This document shows, one piece after another, positions 26,030-34,846 of a stretch of 64,000 bases of DNA. Under the pieces are notes generated by a model. It saw only the letters and a list, made by a program, of their open reading frames with translations. It did not search any database and was not told the DNA's origin. A program made the translations under genes and the position numbers. The stretch is from Nocardioides terrigena (GTDB lineage Bacteria; Actinomycetota; Actinomycetes; Propionibacteriales; Nocardioidaceae): contig NZ_PZYY01000007.1 in NCBI RefSeq assembly GCF_003047265.1, positions 62,001 to 126,000 of the forward strand, given 5' to 3'. Numbering within the stretch: the stretch's first letter is position 1; each line of letters opens with the position of its first letter.

Positions 26030-26641
26030 TCACAGCAGGGTGGACCAGTACGACCAGAACCGGACGGTGATGAGCGTCAGCACCGCGAGGAACGCCAGGA
26101 GCAGCGCAGGAGCATGCCATTCCCTGGCGCGTCGCGTGCCTCGGCTTCGAGCGACGCGCTGGCCCAGCACCCCCTGCTCGAGATTGCGCAGCGTGACGTA
26201 CCAGAACGTCGGCACGACAACGGCCCAGACCACCATGCAGTAGGGGCAGAGTGCATTGATGCGGTACAGGCTCTGGAACATCAACCATCCCACCAGGGCG
26301 AAACCAGCGGTGACGCCGATCTGCAGTCCCGTCCAGTACCAGCGGGCGAGCCTGCCGCCCGCCACGAGAGCTGCTCCCGTCGTGACGAGGACCGGGAACG
26401 CAGCCACTCCCAGGATCGGATTGGGAAAGCCCAGCAGCGAGGCCTGTGAGGACTCCATCACCGACCCGCAGCTCAGCACCGGGTTCAGGCTGCACGAGGG
26501 CACGTAGCCCGAGTCCGCGGCCAGCCGGATGCGCTCGACCAGCAGGACGGCAGAAGCCACCAGTCCCACGGCGCCGGCCACGATGAGCCCCCACGCCAGC
26601 GTGGGGGACTCGCCGCGCGCCGCGACGGATGCCCGGGTCAC
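26030..26641 (-). CDS. Vitamin K epoxide reductase (VKOR) family protein
   Basis: 203 aa, four to five membrane helices. The loop cysteines Cys50 and Cys58 (PSCSLNPVLSCGS) and the active-site pair Cys132-P-Y-Cys135 (LCPYCMVVW) are all present, as in bacterial VKOR. It reoxidises a DsbA-like partner and passes electrons to menaquinone. The partner is the DsbA gene immediately upstream, overlapping by 4 bases (26638-26641). Both are minus-strand and probably share the promoter holding the operator at 27324-27342. Confidence 0.93.
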   Translation of the reverse strand: MTRASVAARGESPTLAWGLIVAGAVGLVASAVLLVERIRLAADSGYVPSCSLNPVLSCGSVMESSQASLLGFPNPILGVAAFPVLVTTGAALVAGGRLARWYWTGLQIGVTAGFALVGWLMFQSLYRINALCPYCMVVWAVVVPTFWYVTLRNLEQGVLGQRVARSRGTRRAREWHAPALLLAFLAVLTLITVRFWSYWSTLL

Positions 26642-27297
26642 CCGGCGAGGGCCTCGTCGAGGACCGTGCTGAAGTCCTCCACGGACTCCGGCTGGAACGG
26701 TTCGCCGTTGACGAAGAAGGTGGGGGTGCCCTGGACGCCGAGGCTCAGACCGTCGTCAACGTCCCGCTGGACCCGCTCCTTGACCTCCGGGGAGGCGTAG
26801 TCGGCGTCGTACTGCTCCATGTCGAGTCCGATGTCCTCGGCGAAGCTGCGAAACAGGTCGTCGTGGGGCACCTGGGCCTCGCCCCAGGACTCCTGTGTCT
26901 CGTACATCTTCTGGTACATCGCCTCGAACTCACCCTGACGAGCGGCGGACTCCACCGCTCGCGCGGCCCTTTCGGCATTGAAGTGACCAGGAAGCGGGAA
27001 GTACCGGGCCACGAAGGTGACCTCGCCGGCGTACTTCTCACGCAGGTCCTCCACGATGGGGAACGCGGCTCCGCACGCCTCGCACTCGAAGTCGAGGAAC
27101 TCCACGAAGGTGACGTCCTGCTCGCCCGGTTCGCCCAGGACATGGCTGTCCGACCTGACCAGGGCCGACTCCTCCGCAGGGGTGTCGGCCGCTGCAGGCC
27201 CTTCCTCGCCACCCCGGACGGTCACCGCGATCAGGGCCGCCAGCACGGCCGCCAGCAGGACGGCCACGAATGCGGCCACCTTGGTCTGAATACGCAT
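26638..27297 (-). CDS. DsbA-family thiol oxidoreductase, membrane anchored
   Basis: 219 aa. One N-terminal membrane helix (about 8-27), an acidic linker, then the thioredoxin-fold domain with Cys72-E-A-Cys75 (FLDFECEACGAAFP) and cis-Pro in VQGTPTFFVNGE. It should introduce disulfides into exported proteins and be reoxidised by the coupled VKOR. The start is 27 bases from a perfect TACTA-N7-TAGTA dyad, so the pair is likely under the BlaI-type repressor. Family length is normal. Confidence 0.93.
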   Translation of the reverse strand: MRIQTKVAAFVAVLLAAVLAALIAVTVRGGEEGPAAADTPAEESALVRSDSHVLGEPGEQDVTFVEFLDFECEACGAAFPIVEDLREKYAGEVTFVARYFPLPGHFNAERAARAVESAARQGEFEAMYQKMYETQESWGEAQVPHDDLFRSFAEDIGLDMEQYDADYASPEVKERVQRDVDDGLSLGVQGTPTFFVNGEPFQPESVEDFSTVLDEALAG

Positions 27298-27323
27298 GGA
27301 GCTCCGATCTCATCGAACGCGAA

Positions 27324-27342
27324 ATACTAGGGCGGATAGTAA
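27324..27342 (-). promoter_or_regulatory. BlaI-type operator B
   Basis: ATACTAGG-GCG-GATAGTAA, an exact TACTA-N7-TAGTA core (27325-27341), 27 bases upstream of the DsbA gene. Its centre is 68 bp from that of operator C, the two serving divergent genes. Confidence 0.65.
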
Positions 27343-27391
27343 CAACCCTCTCCTCAGTCCTTTGCCAACGGTGGTGACGGAGCCACGGCTT

Positions 27392-27410
27392 GTACTATCA
27401 GTCGTAGTAG
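27392..27410 (+). promoter_or_regulatory. BlaI-type operator C
   Basis: GTACTATC-AGT-CGTAGTAG, exact TACTA-N7-TAGTA core, 46 bases before the TlpA-like gene. A TACTAT on the coding strand could be its -10 hexamer. A 6-bp hairpin (CAGGCG-N9-CGCCTG, 27412-27432) follows at once. Confidence 0.7.
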
Positions 27411-27456
27411 CCAGGCGCGGTCCGCCCGCCTGCATCAGATAGCGGAAGGTACGTCT

Positions 27457-28122
27457 GTGACGCCCGACCTCCAGGCCGGTGGGGCCATCGACCGGGCCAA
27501 GCGGTCGGCGCCACCCCGGCGGCGGTGGCTCCTGCCGGCCGTCGCGGCACTCGTCGTGTCGGGGCTCGCCATCTGGGTGACTCTCAGTTGGGCAGACCCG
27601 CCCACCACGGGCCGAGGGACTGGGGACGCCGTCATCCAGCAGTACGCCGTCGCGGAGCGAGTGGACCTGGCCGACTTCGAGGGGGCTCTCCTGGACGGCA
27701 CGAACTTCTCCAGCGCGGACATGGCCGGCCGGGTCGCCGTCTACAACGTCTGGGGCTCGTGGTGCGTGCCCTGCCGCACGGAGGCGCCAGACCTGATCAG
27801 GGTCGCCGAGGAGTACGCCGACGACGTGTCGTTCGTGGGCATCAATGTCCGTGACGGTCTCGACGCCGCGCAGGCCTTCGAACGACGCCTTGCCGTGCCG
27901 TATCCCAGTCTGCGTGCGGAGGACAGTGATCGGGCGTTGCTCGCTTTTGGCAGCTCAGTGGCCGTGGCCGCGGTGCCCACCACCGTCGTCGTCGACCGCG
28001 CCGGTGGAATCGCCGCGCGAATCGTCGGTCCCACGACGTACTCAACACTCAAGGCGTTGTTGGACGAGGTGGTCACTGAAGCAGGTGAGCCAAGACCGCG
28101 GTCAGGTCCACACGGCCGCTGA
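27457..28122 (+). CDS. TlpA/ResA-like thioredoxin, membrane anchored
   Basis: 221 aa. N-terminal membrane helix (about 24-44), then a TlpA-type thioredoxin fold with Cys103-V-P-Cys106 in NVWGSWCVPCRTEAPDL and cis-Pro in AVPTTVVVDRAG. ResA/TlpA proteins reduce apocytochrome c haem-binding cysteines or other exported thiols, using electrons from CcdA. CcdA, ResB and ResC genes follow in the same module. Its promoter region has operator C. The 3' end converges on the M56 gene with a 20-base gap. Confidence 0.9.
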   Translation: MTPDLQAGGAIDRAKRSAPPRRRWLLPAVAALVVSGLAIWVTLSWADPPTTGRGTGDAVIQQYAVAERVDLADFEGALLDGTNFSSADMAGRVAVYNVWGSWCVPCRTEAPDLIRVAEEYADDVSFVGINVRDGLDAAQAFERRLAVPYPSLRAEDSDRALLAFGSSVAVAAVPTTVVVDRAGGIAARIVGPTTYSTLKALLDEVVTEAGEPRPRSGPHGR

Positions 28123-28142
28123 GGTGCCGCAGTCACCCACGA

Positions 28143-29123
28143 TCACCGCCTGACGGGCTCCGACGGGAGCGCGACATGGCAGCAATCCCGAGCGGACGCC
28201 TCGAGCGCCGGCGAGAGCGCCAACGCCAGTGGTGCCGCCAGGAGAGCCAGGACGCCGAGCGCCACCGCGGCGCGATGACGAGGAAGGACGCGCCCCGGCG
28301 CGCCGATGAGTCGTCCCACCCGCGATGTGACGGAGCCAGTGGCTGTCGTCCCTGACGGCAACGGGCGCGGGGTCGCTGCTCCGGTGGCGCCGAGCGTGAC
28401 CAGCGCGGTCGCCATCGCGCGACGCGAAAGCCAGTTTCGGGCGGAATCGTCGGCCTGCATCTCCGCCAGCACTGCAATCTGCTGGTGCGCCGTCCGGAAC
28501 ACCGCGATGCCGGCGAAGGCGCGGGCAAGAGCGCCACTGACGATCAACGCCAAGTCGTGGCGGGCTCGCAGGTGACCGCGTTCGTGGGCCAGCACCGAGT
28601 CGAGCTCCTCGGCGGTGAGCGCCGCCAGGGCTGCACTGGTGACCACCACGGTCCGGTGCCTGCCGGGGAGGCAGTAGACCAGCGGCATCGCGTGGTCGAT
28701 CACCGTGTAGCCCTCGGGGGACGGAGTTCCCACCAGGCGCAACGCCTCGTGCTGCGCCCGACGCTCCCGAGACGCACGTCGCAGCGCGAGTGCGAAAAGG
28801 ACAACGACTCGAGCCGTCATGGCCGCCGCGGCGAGAAGCGCCAGGAAGGCAAGGCCGTTGCCCGCCGGTGTCGCGTAGTGGTCGGTGACATCGAGGTGTG
28901 TCGTCCGCGCCAGGCTGGTCAGTTGTGCACCCACCGGCAGGATGGGCAGCGCCAGGGTGAGGCCGATGAGGATGGTCGAGGACGCCACGGCCACACTGAC
29001 CGCCTGCCAGGCCAGGATGCCGCCGCTGGGGCTCCGCACCACCCACCTCGCCGCAACGAGGTAGCGCGGAGCAAGGGTTGCCGTGGCCAGTGCGAACAGG
29101 GCCAGCACCAGAGGCGCTGTCAT
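28143..29123 (-). CDS. M56 family (BlaR1/MecR1-like) membrane metallopeptidase
   Basis: 326 aa from ATG 29123, overlapping the repressor stop (ATGA). Membrane helices at about 3-20, 38-60 and 88-113, then the zinc site H180-E-R-G-H184 in VLAHERGHLRARHD with downstream EMQADDSA supplying the third ligand, and a last helix near 287-308. It lacks the penicillin-binding sensor domain of BlaR1, so its signal is not defined. In the BlaI-BlaR1 paradigm such proteases trigger cleavage of the repressor. It ends with a Cys pair (ARDCCHVAL). Confidence 0.9.
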   Translation of the reverse strand: MTAPLVLALFALATATLAPRYLVAARWVVRSPSGGILAWQAVSVAVASSTILIGLTLALPILPVGAQLTSLARTTHLDVTDHYATPAGNGLAFLALLAAAAMTARVVVLFALALRRASRERRAQHEALRLVGTPSPEGYTVIDHAMPLVYCLPGRHRTVVVTSAALAALTAEELDSVLAHERGHLRARHDLALIVSGALARAFAGIAVFRTAHQQIAVLAEMQADDSARNWLSRRAMATALVTLGATGAATPRPLPSGTTATGSVTSRVGRLIGAPGRVLPRHRAAVALGVLALLAAPLALALSPALEASARDCCHVALPSEPVRR

Positions 29124-29500
29124 CGGGCGGTGTCGGGCGCGTCGGAGGGGTCGCGATGGTCGAGCGCTGAGCGCAGCTCTGCGAGGTCGTCCTCGGACAT
29201 GTGGCCCACGAAGTGCAACAGAGTCGCTCCGCGGTCCCCACTCTGGGACAGCACCTGGTCGAGCAGTCCTGCCGTGTGCTCCTCCCGGGACAGGGCAGGA
29301 GCGTAGAGGTAGGCCCGACCCTGCTTCTCGCGCCTGACCAATCCCTTGCCGTGCAGGTTGTCGAGCACCGTCATCACCGTGGTGTAGGCGATGTCGCGCT
29401 CGCGCTGCAGGTCCTCCAAGACCTCGCGCACGGACACGGGGCGATCGACCGACCAGAGTCGCTGCATCACCACCGCCTCCAGCTGTCCCAGCTGCCGCAT
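29120..29500 (-). CDS. BlaI/MecI/CopY-family repressor
   Basis: 126 aa. Winged-helix domain with LGQLEAVVMQRLWSVDRPVS, recognition region DIAYTTVMTVLDNLHGKGLV and wing RREKQGRAYLYAPALS, then the C-terminal dimerisation helices. It lacks a metal-binding Cys motif of CopY, pointing to proteolytic (BlaI-type) induction by the coupled M56 protease. Divergent to ccdA with a perfect dyad between them (29538-29556), so it is likely autoregulated. Eight similar dyads from 24.8 to 44.1 kb are its candidate regulon. Confidence 0.93.
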   Translation of the reverse strand: MRQLGQLEAVVMQRLWSVDRPVSVREVLEDLQRERDIAYTTVMTVLDNLHGKGLVRREKQGRAYLYAPALSREEHTAGLLDQVLSQSGDRGATLLHFVGHMSEDDLAELRSALDHRDPSDAPDTAR

Positions 29501-29537
29501 TCAGCTCACCCGTTTCCTGGCCGTCGTGGACCACGTC

Positions 29538-29556
29538 GTACTATCGCTCATAGTAG
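29538..29556 (+). promoter_or_regulatory. BlaI-type operator D (divergent repressor/ccdA)
   Basis: GTACTATC-GCT-CATAGTAG, exact TACTA-N7-TAGTA core, 38 bases from the repressor start and 28 from the ccdA start. TACTAT occurs on both strands within it, so one dyad could cover both -10 regions. Confidence 0.8.
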
Positions 29557-29583
29557 TGCCCGTCGTCGATCTCTGAGGTCACC

Positions 29584-30396
29584 ATGCCCGTCGTCCTGCT
29601 CGCCGGCAACGTCCAGGACGCAGTGCTCTCCGGCCCCATCATCCTCGCCCTCGCCGTGGCCGCCCTGGCCGGGCTCGTCTCCTTCTTCTCGCCGTGCTGC
29701 CTGCCCCTGGTGCCCGTCTACCTCGGATACGTCTCCGGTCTGGCCGACCCGGCGTCCATCAGGACGTCCGAACCGGCACCCACCCGGATGGGGCCGGCGC
29801 CGGGCCTGCGCCAAGGCAGGGTCGTGCTCGGCACGGCGCTCTTCGTGCTCGGCTTCTCGGTGGTCTTCACCACCTATGGGGCCGCGTTCGGACAGCTCGG
29901 TCGGTTGCTGGTCCAGCACCAGGAGTTGCTCGTGCGAGTCTCCGGGGTGATCACCGTCCTCATGGGCCTGGTCTTCATCGGGGCCTTCCGCAGGATCCCG
30001 CTGTTGACGGCCACCTACAAGCCCTCGATGACTCCACGCCTGGGCCTCGCCGGCGCGCCAGTGCTCGGCGGTCTCTTCGCCATCGGCTGGACTCCGTGCA
30101 TCGGGCCCACCCTGGCCGCGGTCCTCACCCTGTCCACCACCACCGCGACGGCCGGTCGCGGTGCGCTCCTCACGTTCGTGTACAGCCTGGGTCTAGGGCT
30201 CCCCTTCCTGTTTGCCGCAGTCTCCTTCAACCGCAGCGCCCGGTCCTTCTCGTGGGTGCGGGACCACATGGGCGCCGTGTCGCGCGCGGGAGGTTTCTTC
30301 CTCGTGCTGATCGGCCTCGCGCAGGTCAGCGGCGCCTGGTCGGTGGCGCTCGCCTCGATGCAGGGGTTCATCGGTGGTTGGCAGACCCCGCTGTGA
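29584..30396 (+). CDS. ccdA: CcdA-like cytochrome c biogenesis thiol transporter
   Basis: 270 aa, about six membrane helices. The redox cysteines are in SFFSPCCLPLVPVYLGYVSG (Cys38/39) and IGWTPCIGPT (Cys172), both with the Pro residues typical of CcdA/DsbD. It carries electrons from cytosolic thioredoxin to outside acceptors, here probably the TlpA-like protein. It starts just after operator D and its stop overlaps the Lnt start (GTGA). Normal family length. Confidence 0.93.
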   Translation: MPVVLLAGNVQDAVLSGPIILALAVAALAGLVSFFSPCCLPLVPVYLGYVSGLADPASIRTSEPAPTRMGPAPGLRQGRVVLGTALFVLGFSVVFTTYGAAFGQLGRLLVQHQELLVRVSGVITVLMGLVFIGAFRRIPLLTATYKPSMTPRLGLAGAPVLGGLFAIGWTPCIGPTLAAVLTLSTTTATAGRGALLTFVYSLGLGLPFLFAAVSFNRSARSFSWVRDHMGAVSRAGGFFLVLIGLAQVSGAWSVALASMQGFIGGWQTPL

Positions 30397-31973
30397 CCGG
30401 TCGTTCAATGCCCCTCGTGGCCAGCCGCCGGGTCGTCAAAGCCCCCTCCACATCAGGACCGCGTCGCGGCACCGGGCGATTCCGCGCCGTCCTGCTGGCG
30501 GGGGCTGGTGGGGCGTGCCTGGTCGCTGCGTTCGAACCGGCCGGCCTGTGGCCGATGGGGCTTCTCGGACCGCTGCTGCTCGCGGTCGCCCTGCGGAGGC
30601 GCTCCGTACGCGACAGCGCTGTCGTCGGTGCCACGTTCGGACTGGTGTTCCACGGGCTACTGCTCGTGTGGTTGGCAGAGTCCATGGGGGCGGGTGCCTG
30701 GATCGCCGTCGTCCTGGTCCAGGCGGGCTGGTTCGCCGTGCTGGGTGTCGCCGTCCGTCTCACCGCGCACCTCCCGCTGTCCGCCGCGTGGTTCGCGGTG
30801 GTCTGGGTGGCCGTGGAGACGGCTCGATCGTCCTGGCCCTTCGGCGGCCTGCCGTGGGGACGACTCGGGTTCCTGGTCATCGACACCCCGTGGGAGGGCC
30901 TCCTGCCATACCTGGGTGTGGCTGCCGTCGGAGGGCTTCTCGCCTTCACGGCCGCGCTGCTGGGGCGGGGGTTCGCTCCCGACATGGCCGACCGGCGCCC
31001 GGCGCTGATGAGCGGCGCGGCCGTCCTGGTCCTGGGCGCCGCCACGATCCCGTGGGCCTGGGATCCGGGCGCGAAGGCGTCGATGCGGGTGGCGGTCGTG
31101 CAGGGCGGTGTCCCGGGCAACGGACGCCACCTCGTGGATCGTCACCGCGAGGTCACCGCCAACCACGTCCGGGCCACCCGGGGTCTGGCGGCACAGGTCG
31201 CGGAAGGCGAGCAACCCCGGCCACAGTTGGTGGTGTGGCCCGAGAACTCGACGGCAGTCGACCCGACGAACGATGCCATCGCCCGGAGGGCCGTGCAGAG
31301 CGCCGTCGACGACATACGGGCGCCGCTCCTGGTGGGCGGCATGGTGGACGGCCCGACCCCCGGCACAGTCCTCAACCAAGGCCTGGTCTGGGACGACAGC
31401 GGGCCGACGTCGTCGCGCTACACCAAGCGCCACCCGGTGCCGTTCGGCGAGTACATCCCGTTCCGCAGCTACCTCGGCGGCCTCTCACCGCGTCTGGCCG
31501 AGGTGCCGCGCGACATGCTCCCCGGCACCGCGACCCCCCCGCTCGAGGTGGCTGGCACCCCCATCGCCGACGTGATCTGTTTCGACGTGGCGTATGACGA
31601 CGTGCTGCCCCAGCAGATCCGCGACGGGGCGCGGTTGGTGGTCGTGCAGACGAGCAACGCCAGCTTCATCGGGACCCCCCAGCTCGAGCAGCAGTTCGCG
31701 ATCACCCGGGTCCGAGCGCTGGAGACGGGCCGTGCCGTGGCGGTGGCATCCACCAACGGGGTCACCGCCCTGATCGACCCGTCCGGGCAGGTGCTCGAGC
31801 GAGCCCCGCTGCGCGACACGGCAGTCCTGGCGGCCGACCTGCCGCTGGCCGATGCCGTGTCGCCGGCCATGCGGTGGGGGAGCGCACCCGGGACAGCAGC
31901 CCTGATCGTCGCGCTCCTCGGGTCGACCTGGGGAGCCGCCAGGCTACGCGGGATCCGTGTCGGAGGCGGGTGA
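30393..31973 (+). CDS. lnt: Apolipoprotein N-acyltransferase
   Basis: 526 aa from GTG 30393 (coupled GTGA), or 521 aa from ATG 30408. An N-terminal membrane region of about six helices is followed by a nitrilase-like domain with the catalytic triad Glu in VVWPENSTAVD, Lys in RYTKRHPVPFGEY and Cys in ADVICFDVAYDD. It adds the third acyl chain to lipoproteins. Finding it inside a metal/thiol island suggests a dedicated copy, since a chromosomal one is expected. Its end overlaps the convergent CopD-CtaG gene by 30 bases. Confidence 0.92.
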   Translation: MTGRSMPLVASRRVVKAPSTSGPRRGTGRFRAVLLAGAGGACLVAAFEPAGLWPMGLLGPLLLAVALRRRSVRDSAVVGATFGLVFHGLLLVWLAESMGAGAWIAVVLVQAGWFAVLGVAVRLTAHLPLSAAWFAVVWVAVETARSSWPFGGLPWGRLGFLVIDTPWEGLLPYLGVAAVGGLLAFTAALLGRGFAPDMADRRPALMSGAAVLVLGAATIPWAWDPGAKASMRVAVVQGGVPGNGRHLVDRHREVTANHVRATRGLAAQVAEGEQPRPQLVVWPENSTAVDPTNDAIARRAVQSAVDDIRAPLLVGGMVDGPTPGTVLNQGLVWDDSGPTSSRYTKRHPVPFGEYIPFRSYLGGLSPRLAEVPRDMLPGTATPPLEVAGTPIADVICFDVAYDDVLPQQIRDGARLVVVQTSNASFIGTPQLEQQFAITRVRALETGRAVAVASTNGVTALIDPSGQVLERAPLRDTAVLAADLPLADAVSPAMRWGSAPGTAALIVALLGSTWGAARLRGIRVGGG

Positions 31974-34001
31974 CTCATTGCCCGCAGCCGAGCTGCGCGC
32001 CGGCACCCGGGGGGAGCCGGAATCGGAGGCCGCGGCGAGACGGGCGAGGTAGTCGTTGTACGACGTGAGCTCCCGGTCCCCGTCGCGTGCCGCCTGACGG
32101 TCGTACCGCCGCCGTTCGCGCTGGTCGGCATGCACCCAGGAGGCCACCAGTGCCACCGCCAGGATCGCCAACGGGTAGTCGCCCAATGCCCAACCCAGCG
32201 AGGCGCCGAGGTACTGGTCGTCCGCCAGTGACGCCCCCCAGGTGCGACCGAGGGGCTCGAACCAGCCGCGCGCGAGCACCTGGTCGCTGGCCATCAGGGA
32301 CACCGAGAACAAGGCATGGAAGCCGAAGGTCACCAGGATCAGCAGCACTCGCAGCGGGTAGGCGGGCCGTCGAGGACCGGGATCAATACCCACGAGGCAG
32401 TTGGCGAACAGATACCCGCTGAGCAAGAAGTGCGCCGTCATCACGAGGTGTGCGGTATGCGTGCGCAGCGAGAGCTCGAAGAGCGACGAGTAGTAGAACG
32501 CCACGAGGCTGACGACGACCAGGGCCGCCGCGACGATTGGTGACCCCGCCAGCCGAGCAGGGGCGGAGTGGACCAGCCGCAGCAGCCACTCCCGCGGGCC
32601 CATCGACCCGTCGGCACGCCGTGACAGGGTGCGGAGGGCCAGCGACACGGGAGCCGCCAACACCAGGAACGTCGGCACGGCCAACGCGATCGTCATGTGC
32701 TGCACCATGTGCATGCTGAACAGCACGCGCCCGTACGCCCCGGGGGCACCACTCGTGGCCCACACCAGCAGCAGCCACCCGAAGGCCCAGGCGACGGTGC
32801 GTCCTACCGGCCACCGGTCGCCGCGGGACCGCAGTCGGATGACCGCAGCCGAGTACCAGATGAGCATCGCCGCGGCCACGGGCAGCCAGAACGTGTCCGG
32901 CCGCCACTGCGTGAACCACTCGGCGGCACCGAGCTCCGGAGGCATCTCGTGCCCGAGGAACGCCTGCGCGGTCGTCAGCCGAGGCTCCGGCCCGGTCGTC
33001 GGAGGCACGGTCCGGCTCAAGGCCACGCCGGCCCCGGCCGCGACGGCCAGCACGGCCACCTCGAGCAGGACGATGCGCACGAAGGATCCGCGAATCCCCG
33101 ATGCGAGACCCACCAGCCCAACCCTGCGCTGCCACCAGCCCACTCCGGCGAGAACGGCGATCGCGACGACCTTGATGGCGAGCAGCGCGCCGTACGCCGA
33201 GGCGAGAGACGACAGGTTCGGCAGCCGGAGCAAGACCCCGAGCACCCCCGAGACGGTCACCAGGGCCAGGCACCATCCCGCCAGGGCGGAGAACCGCTTG
33301 CTGGTGCTGGTGAGCTCCTCGACACCGAGTCGGGTGCGTACGAACACCAGCGCGGCCAGCCCGCCGGCCCAGACGGACACACCCACGAGGTGGACCGCCT
33401 GCAGGTTGACGGCATCGTCGTGGTTGAGGCTGCCTGCGGCGTGACCGGCCAGCGCCATCGGCCACAGCGCCGCCATGGAGGTCGCTGCCAGCAGGCCGAC
33501 GCTGGTGATCGTCCGAGCCGCCAGGGCGCCGGTCGCCACCAGGGCGGCCAACACCGCGGTGACCACGAGGTAGCGCCCCAAGTCGTAGCTCTGGCCGAAG
33601 AGGACCGCCTGTTGGGCGAAACCTGCCGTGGTGACGGGCATGCCCAGGGCGTCCGACTGGGTGAGACCGACCAGAGCCAGACTGGTCCACATCCACGTGC
33701 TGGCAGCCACCACGACGAGGTCCAGAAGGGCACGCCGAGCTCCGGTGACCCTGTTGCGGTCGTCCGACTGCGGGGGAACGCACACCGACGCCAGGACCAG
33801 CGCGCCTACCGTGAGGCCCGCGGCGATGTTGCGCACAGCCTGGATCAGCGGCAGCCCGTAGCGGGTCAGGCCGCCGGGGTCGGGCAGTCCGGGAACCGGT
33901 TCGGCGGTCATGGCCCCGGTCGCGCTGAGGAGGACGAGGGTGACCGCGGGACCGATGGCCAGCAGCGCGAGACCGCGCACGATGCCCGCCGAAGAGGTCA
34001 C
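31944..34001 (-). CDS. CopD / CtaG-like fusion membrane protein
   Basis: 685 aa from GTG 34001, overlapping the CopC stop. The N-terminal half (about 1-370) is CopD-like with NIAAGLTVGALVLAS and AVHLVGVSVWAGGL; the C-terminal half is the cytochrome c oxidase assembly (CtaG, caa3-type) family with HMVQHMTIALAVPTFL, VHSAPARLAGSP and MTAHFLLSGYLFANC. The His residues in HMVQHM and HTAHLVMTAHF are likely copper ligands. Such fusions are common in Actinobacteria and are thought to take copper from CopC into the membrane or the oxidase. The last 60 residues are a charged cytosolic tail. Confidence 0.9.
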   Translation of the reverse strand: MTSSAGIVRGLALLAIGPAVTLVLLSATGAMTAEPVPGLPDPGGLTRYGLPLIQAVRNIAAGLTVGALVLASVCVPPQSDDRNRVTGARRALLDLVVVAASTWMWTSLALVGLTQSDALGMPVTTAGFAQQAVLFGQSYDLGRYLVVTAVLAALVATGALAARTITSVGLLAATSMAALWPMALAGHAAGSLNHDDAVNLQAVHLVGVSVWAGGLAALVFVRTRLGVEELTSTSKRFSALAGWCLALVTVSGVLGVLLRLPNLSSLASAYGALLAIKVVAIAVLAGVGWWQRRVGLVGLASGIRGSFVRIVLLEVAVLAVAAGAGVALSRTVPPTTGPEPRLTTAQAFLGHEMPPELGAAEWFTQWRPDTFWLPVAAAMLIWYSAAVIRLRSRGDRWPVGRTVAWAFGWLLLVWATSGAPGAYGRVLFSMHMVQHMTIALAVPTFLVLAAPVSLALRTLSRRADGSMGPREWLLRLVHSAPARLAGSPIVAAALVVVSLVAFYYSSLFELSLRTHTAHLVMTAHFLLSGYLFANCLVGIDPGPRRPAYPLRVLLILVTFGFHALFSVSLMASDQVLARGWFEPLGRTWGASLADDQYLGASLGWALGDYPLAILAVALVASWVHADQRERRRYDRQAARDGDRELTSYNDYLARLAAASDSGSPRVPARSSAAGNESPASDTDPA

Positions 34002-34624
34002 TGCTGCTCCCCGCGCGAGAGGCGGGCGTGGTCGCGTCGGCGCCGGGCCAGCACCAGACCGGCAGGGACGACCAGGACGAGCAGCATCAGTGCTCCGCCA
34101 ACGAGTACCCATGCCGAGCCACTCCCCTCAGCAACCTCCGCGGCTTCGGGAGGAGTGGAGTGCGGCTCAAGCTCTGGCGGCGGGGATTGGTCGCCGCTCG
34201 GTGCCACGGCCGCGACGGAGAAGGAGATGTCACCCACGATGGGATGGCCGTCCACCGAGGTCACCCGGTAGTCCACCCGCCACTCCGTGACCTCAGCCGT
34301 CGAGCTGATGGACGTCGGGACGATCGCGCTCACGATGGAAGACGAGTCGCCGGCGGAGACCTCAAGGCGCACCGGCTTGTCGCCGTCGACCGAGACAACC
34401 ATGGCCGCGAAGCTGGGGTCGACGGCTTGGCTGAACTCGAGCGAAATGCTGGCGGGGGCCGCGACCAGCCGCGCCCCTTCCTTCGGTGTCGAGTCGACGA
34501 GCTCGGTGTGCGCCGAGGCAGGTGAGGGTGTCAACAGCGCGAGCGCGATGATCAGCATGAACAGGATCGCCGCTCGGAGATCGGTCGCTGCGCAACGGCT
34601 GAGATGATTCGTGGATCGGGTCAT
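33998..34624 (-). CDS. CopC-domain copper resistance protein
   Basis: 208 aa from ATG 34624. Signal peptide (LFMLIIALALLTPSPASA) cleaved before HTELVDSTPKEG, giving the N-terminal His that is a Cu(II) ligand in CopC. The beta-sandwich has the second site in DYRVTSVDGHPIVGDI (Asp and His). A Pro/Glu linker leads to a C-terminal membrane helix (about 170-193) and a basic tail. It is translationally coupled to CopD-CtaG, to which it may deliver copper. The shared upstream region with the CDF gene carries operator E. Confidence 0.93.
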   Translation of the reverse strand: MTRSTNHLSRCAATDLRAAILFMLIIALALLTPSPASAHTELVDSTPKEGARLVAAPASISLEFSQAVDPSFAAMVVSVDGDKPVRLEVSAGDSSSIVSAIVPTSISSTAEVTEWRVDYRVTSVDGHPIVGDISFSVAAVAPSGDQSPPPELEPHSTPPEAAEVAEGSGSAWVLVGGALMLLVLVVPAGLVLARRRRDHARLSRGEQQ

Positions 34625-34736
34625 GCGGCGCTCTCCACCGGGTCGGTCGTGTGTGGATTGGGTCTGCTCGAACGTGACGACGGAATCGCCGGACGGGCAT
34701 GGGATTGGCCTCGAACGAGGGAGGCGATGCGACAAT

Positions 34737-34755
34737 CTACTATGTGGCTTCGTAG
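34737..34755 (+). promoter_or_regulatory. BlaI-type operator E
   Basis: CTACTATG-TGG-CTTCGTAG: perfect left half, right half with two changes. It lies between divergent CopC (start 34624) and the CDF exporter (start 34847). Both strands offer TACTAT/TACGAA hexamers. Confidence 0.6.
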
Positions 34756-34846
34756 GTAATACTGTGGCCCGGCCCCCGCAGGCCGCCATCTGCCGGCGCG
34801 CACCTAGCGACCAAGGGCTCAAGGACATGACGACTCGAGGAGTGCC

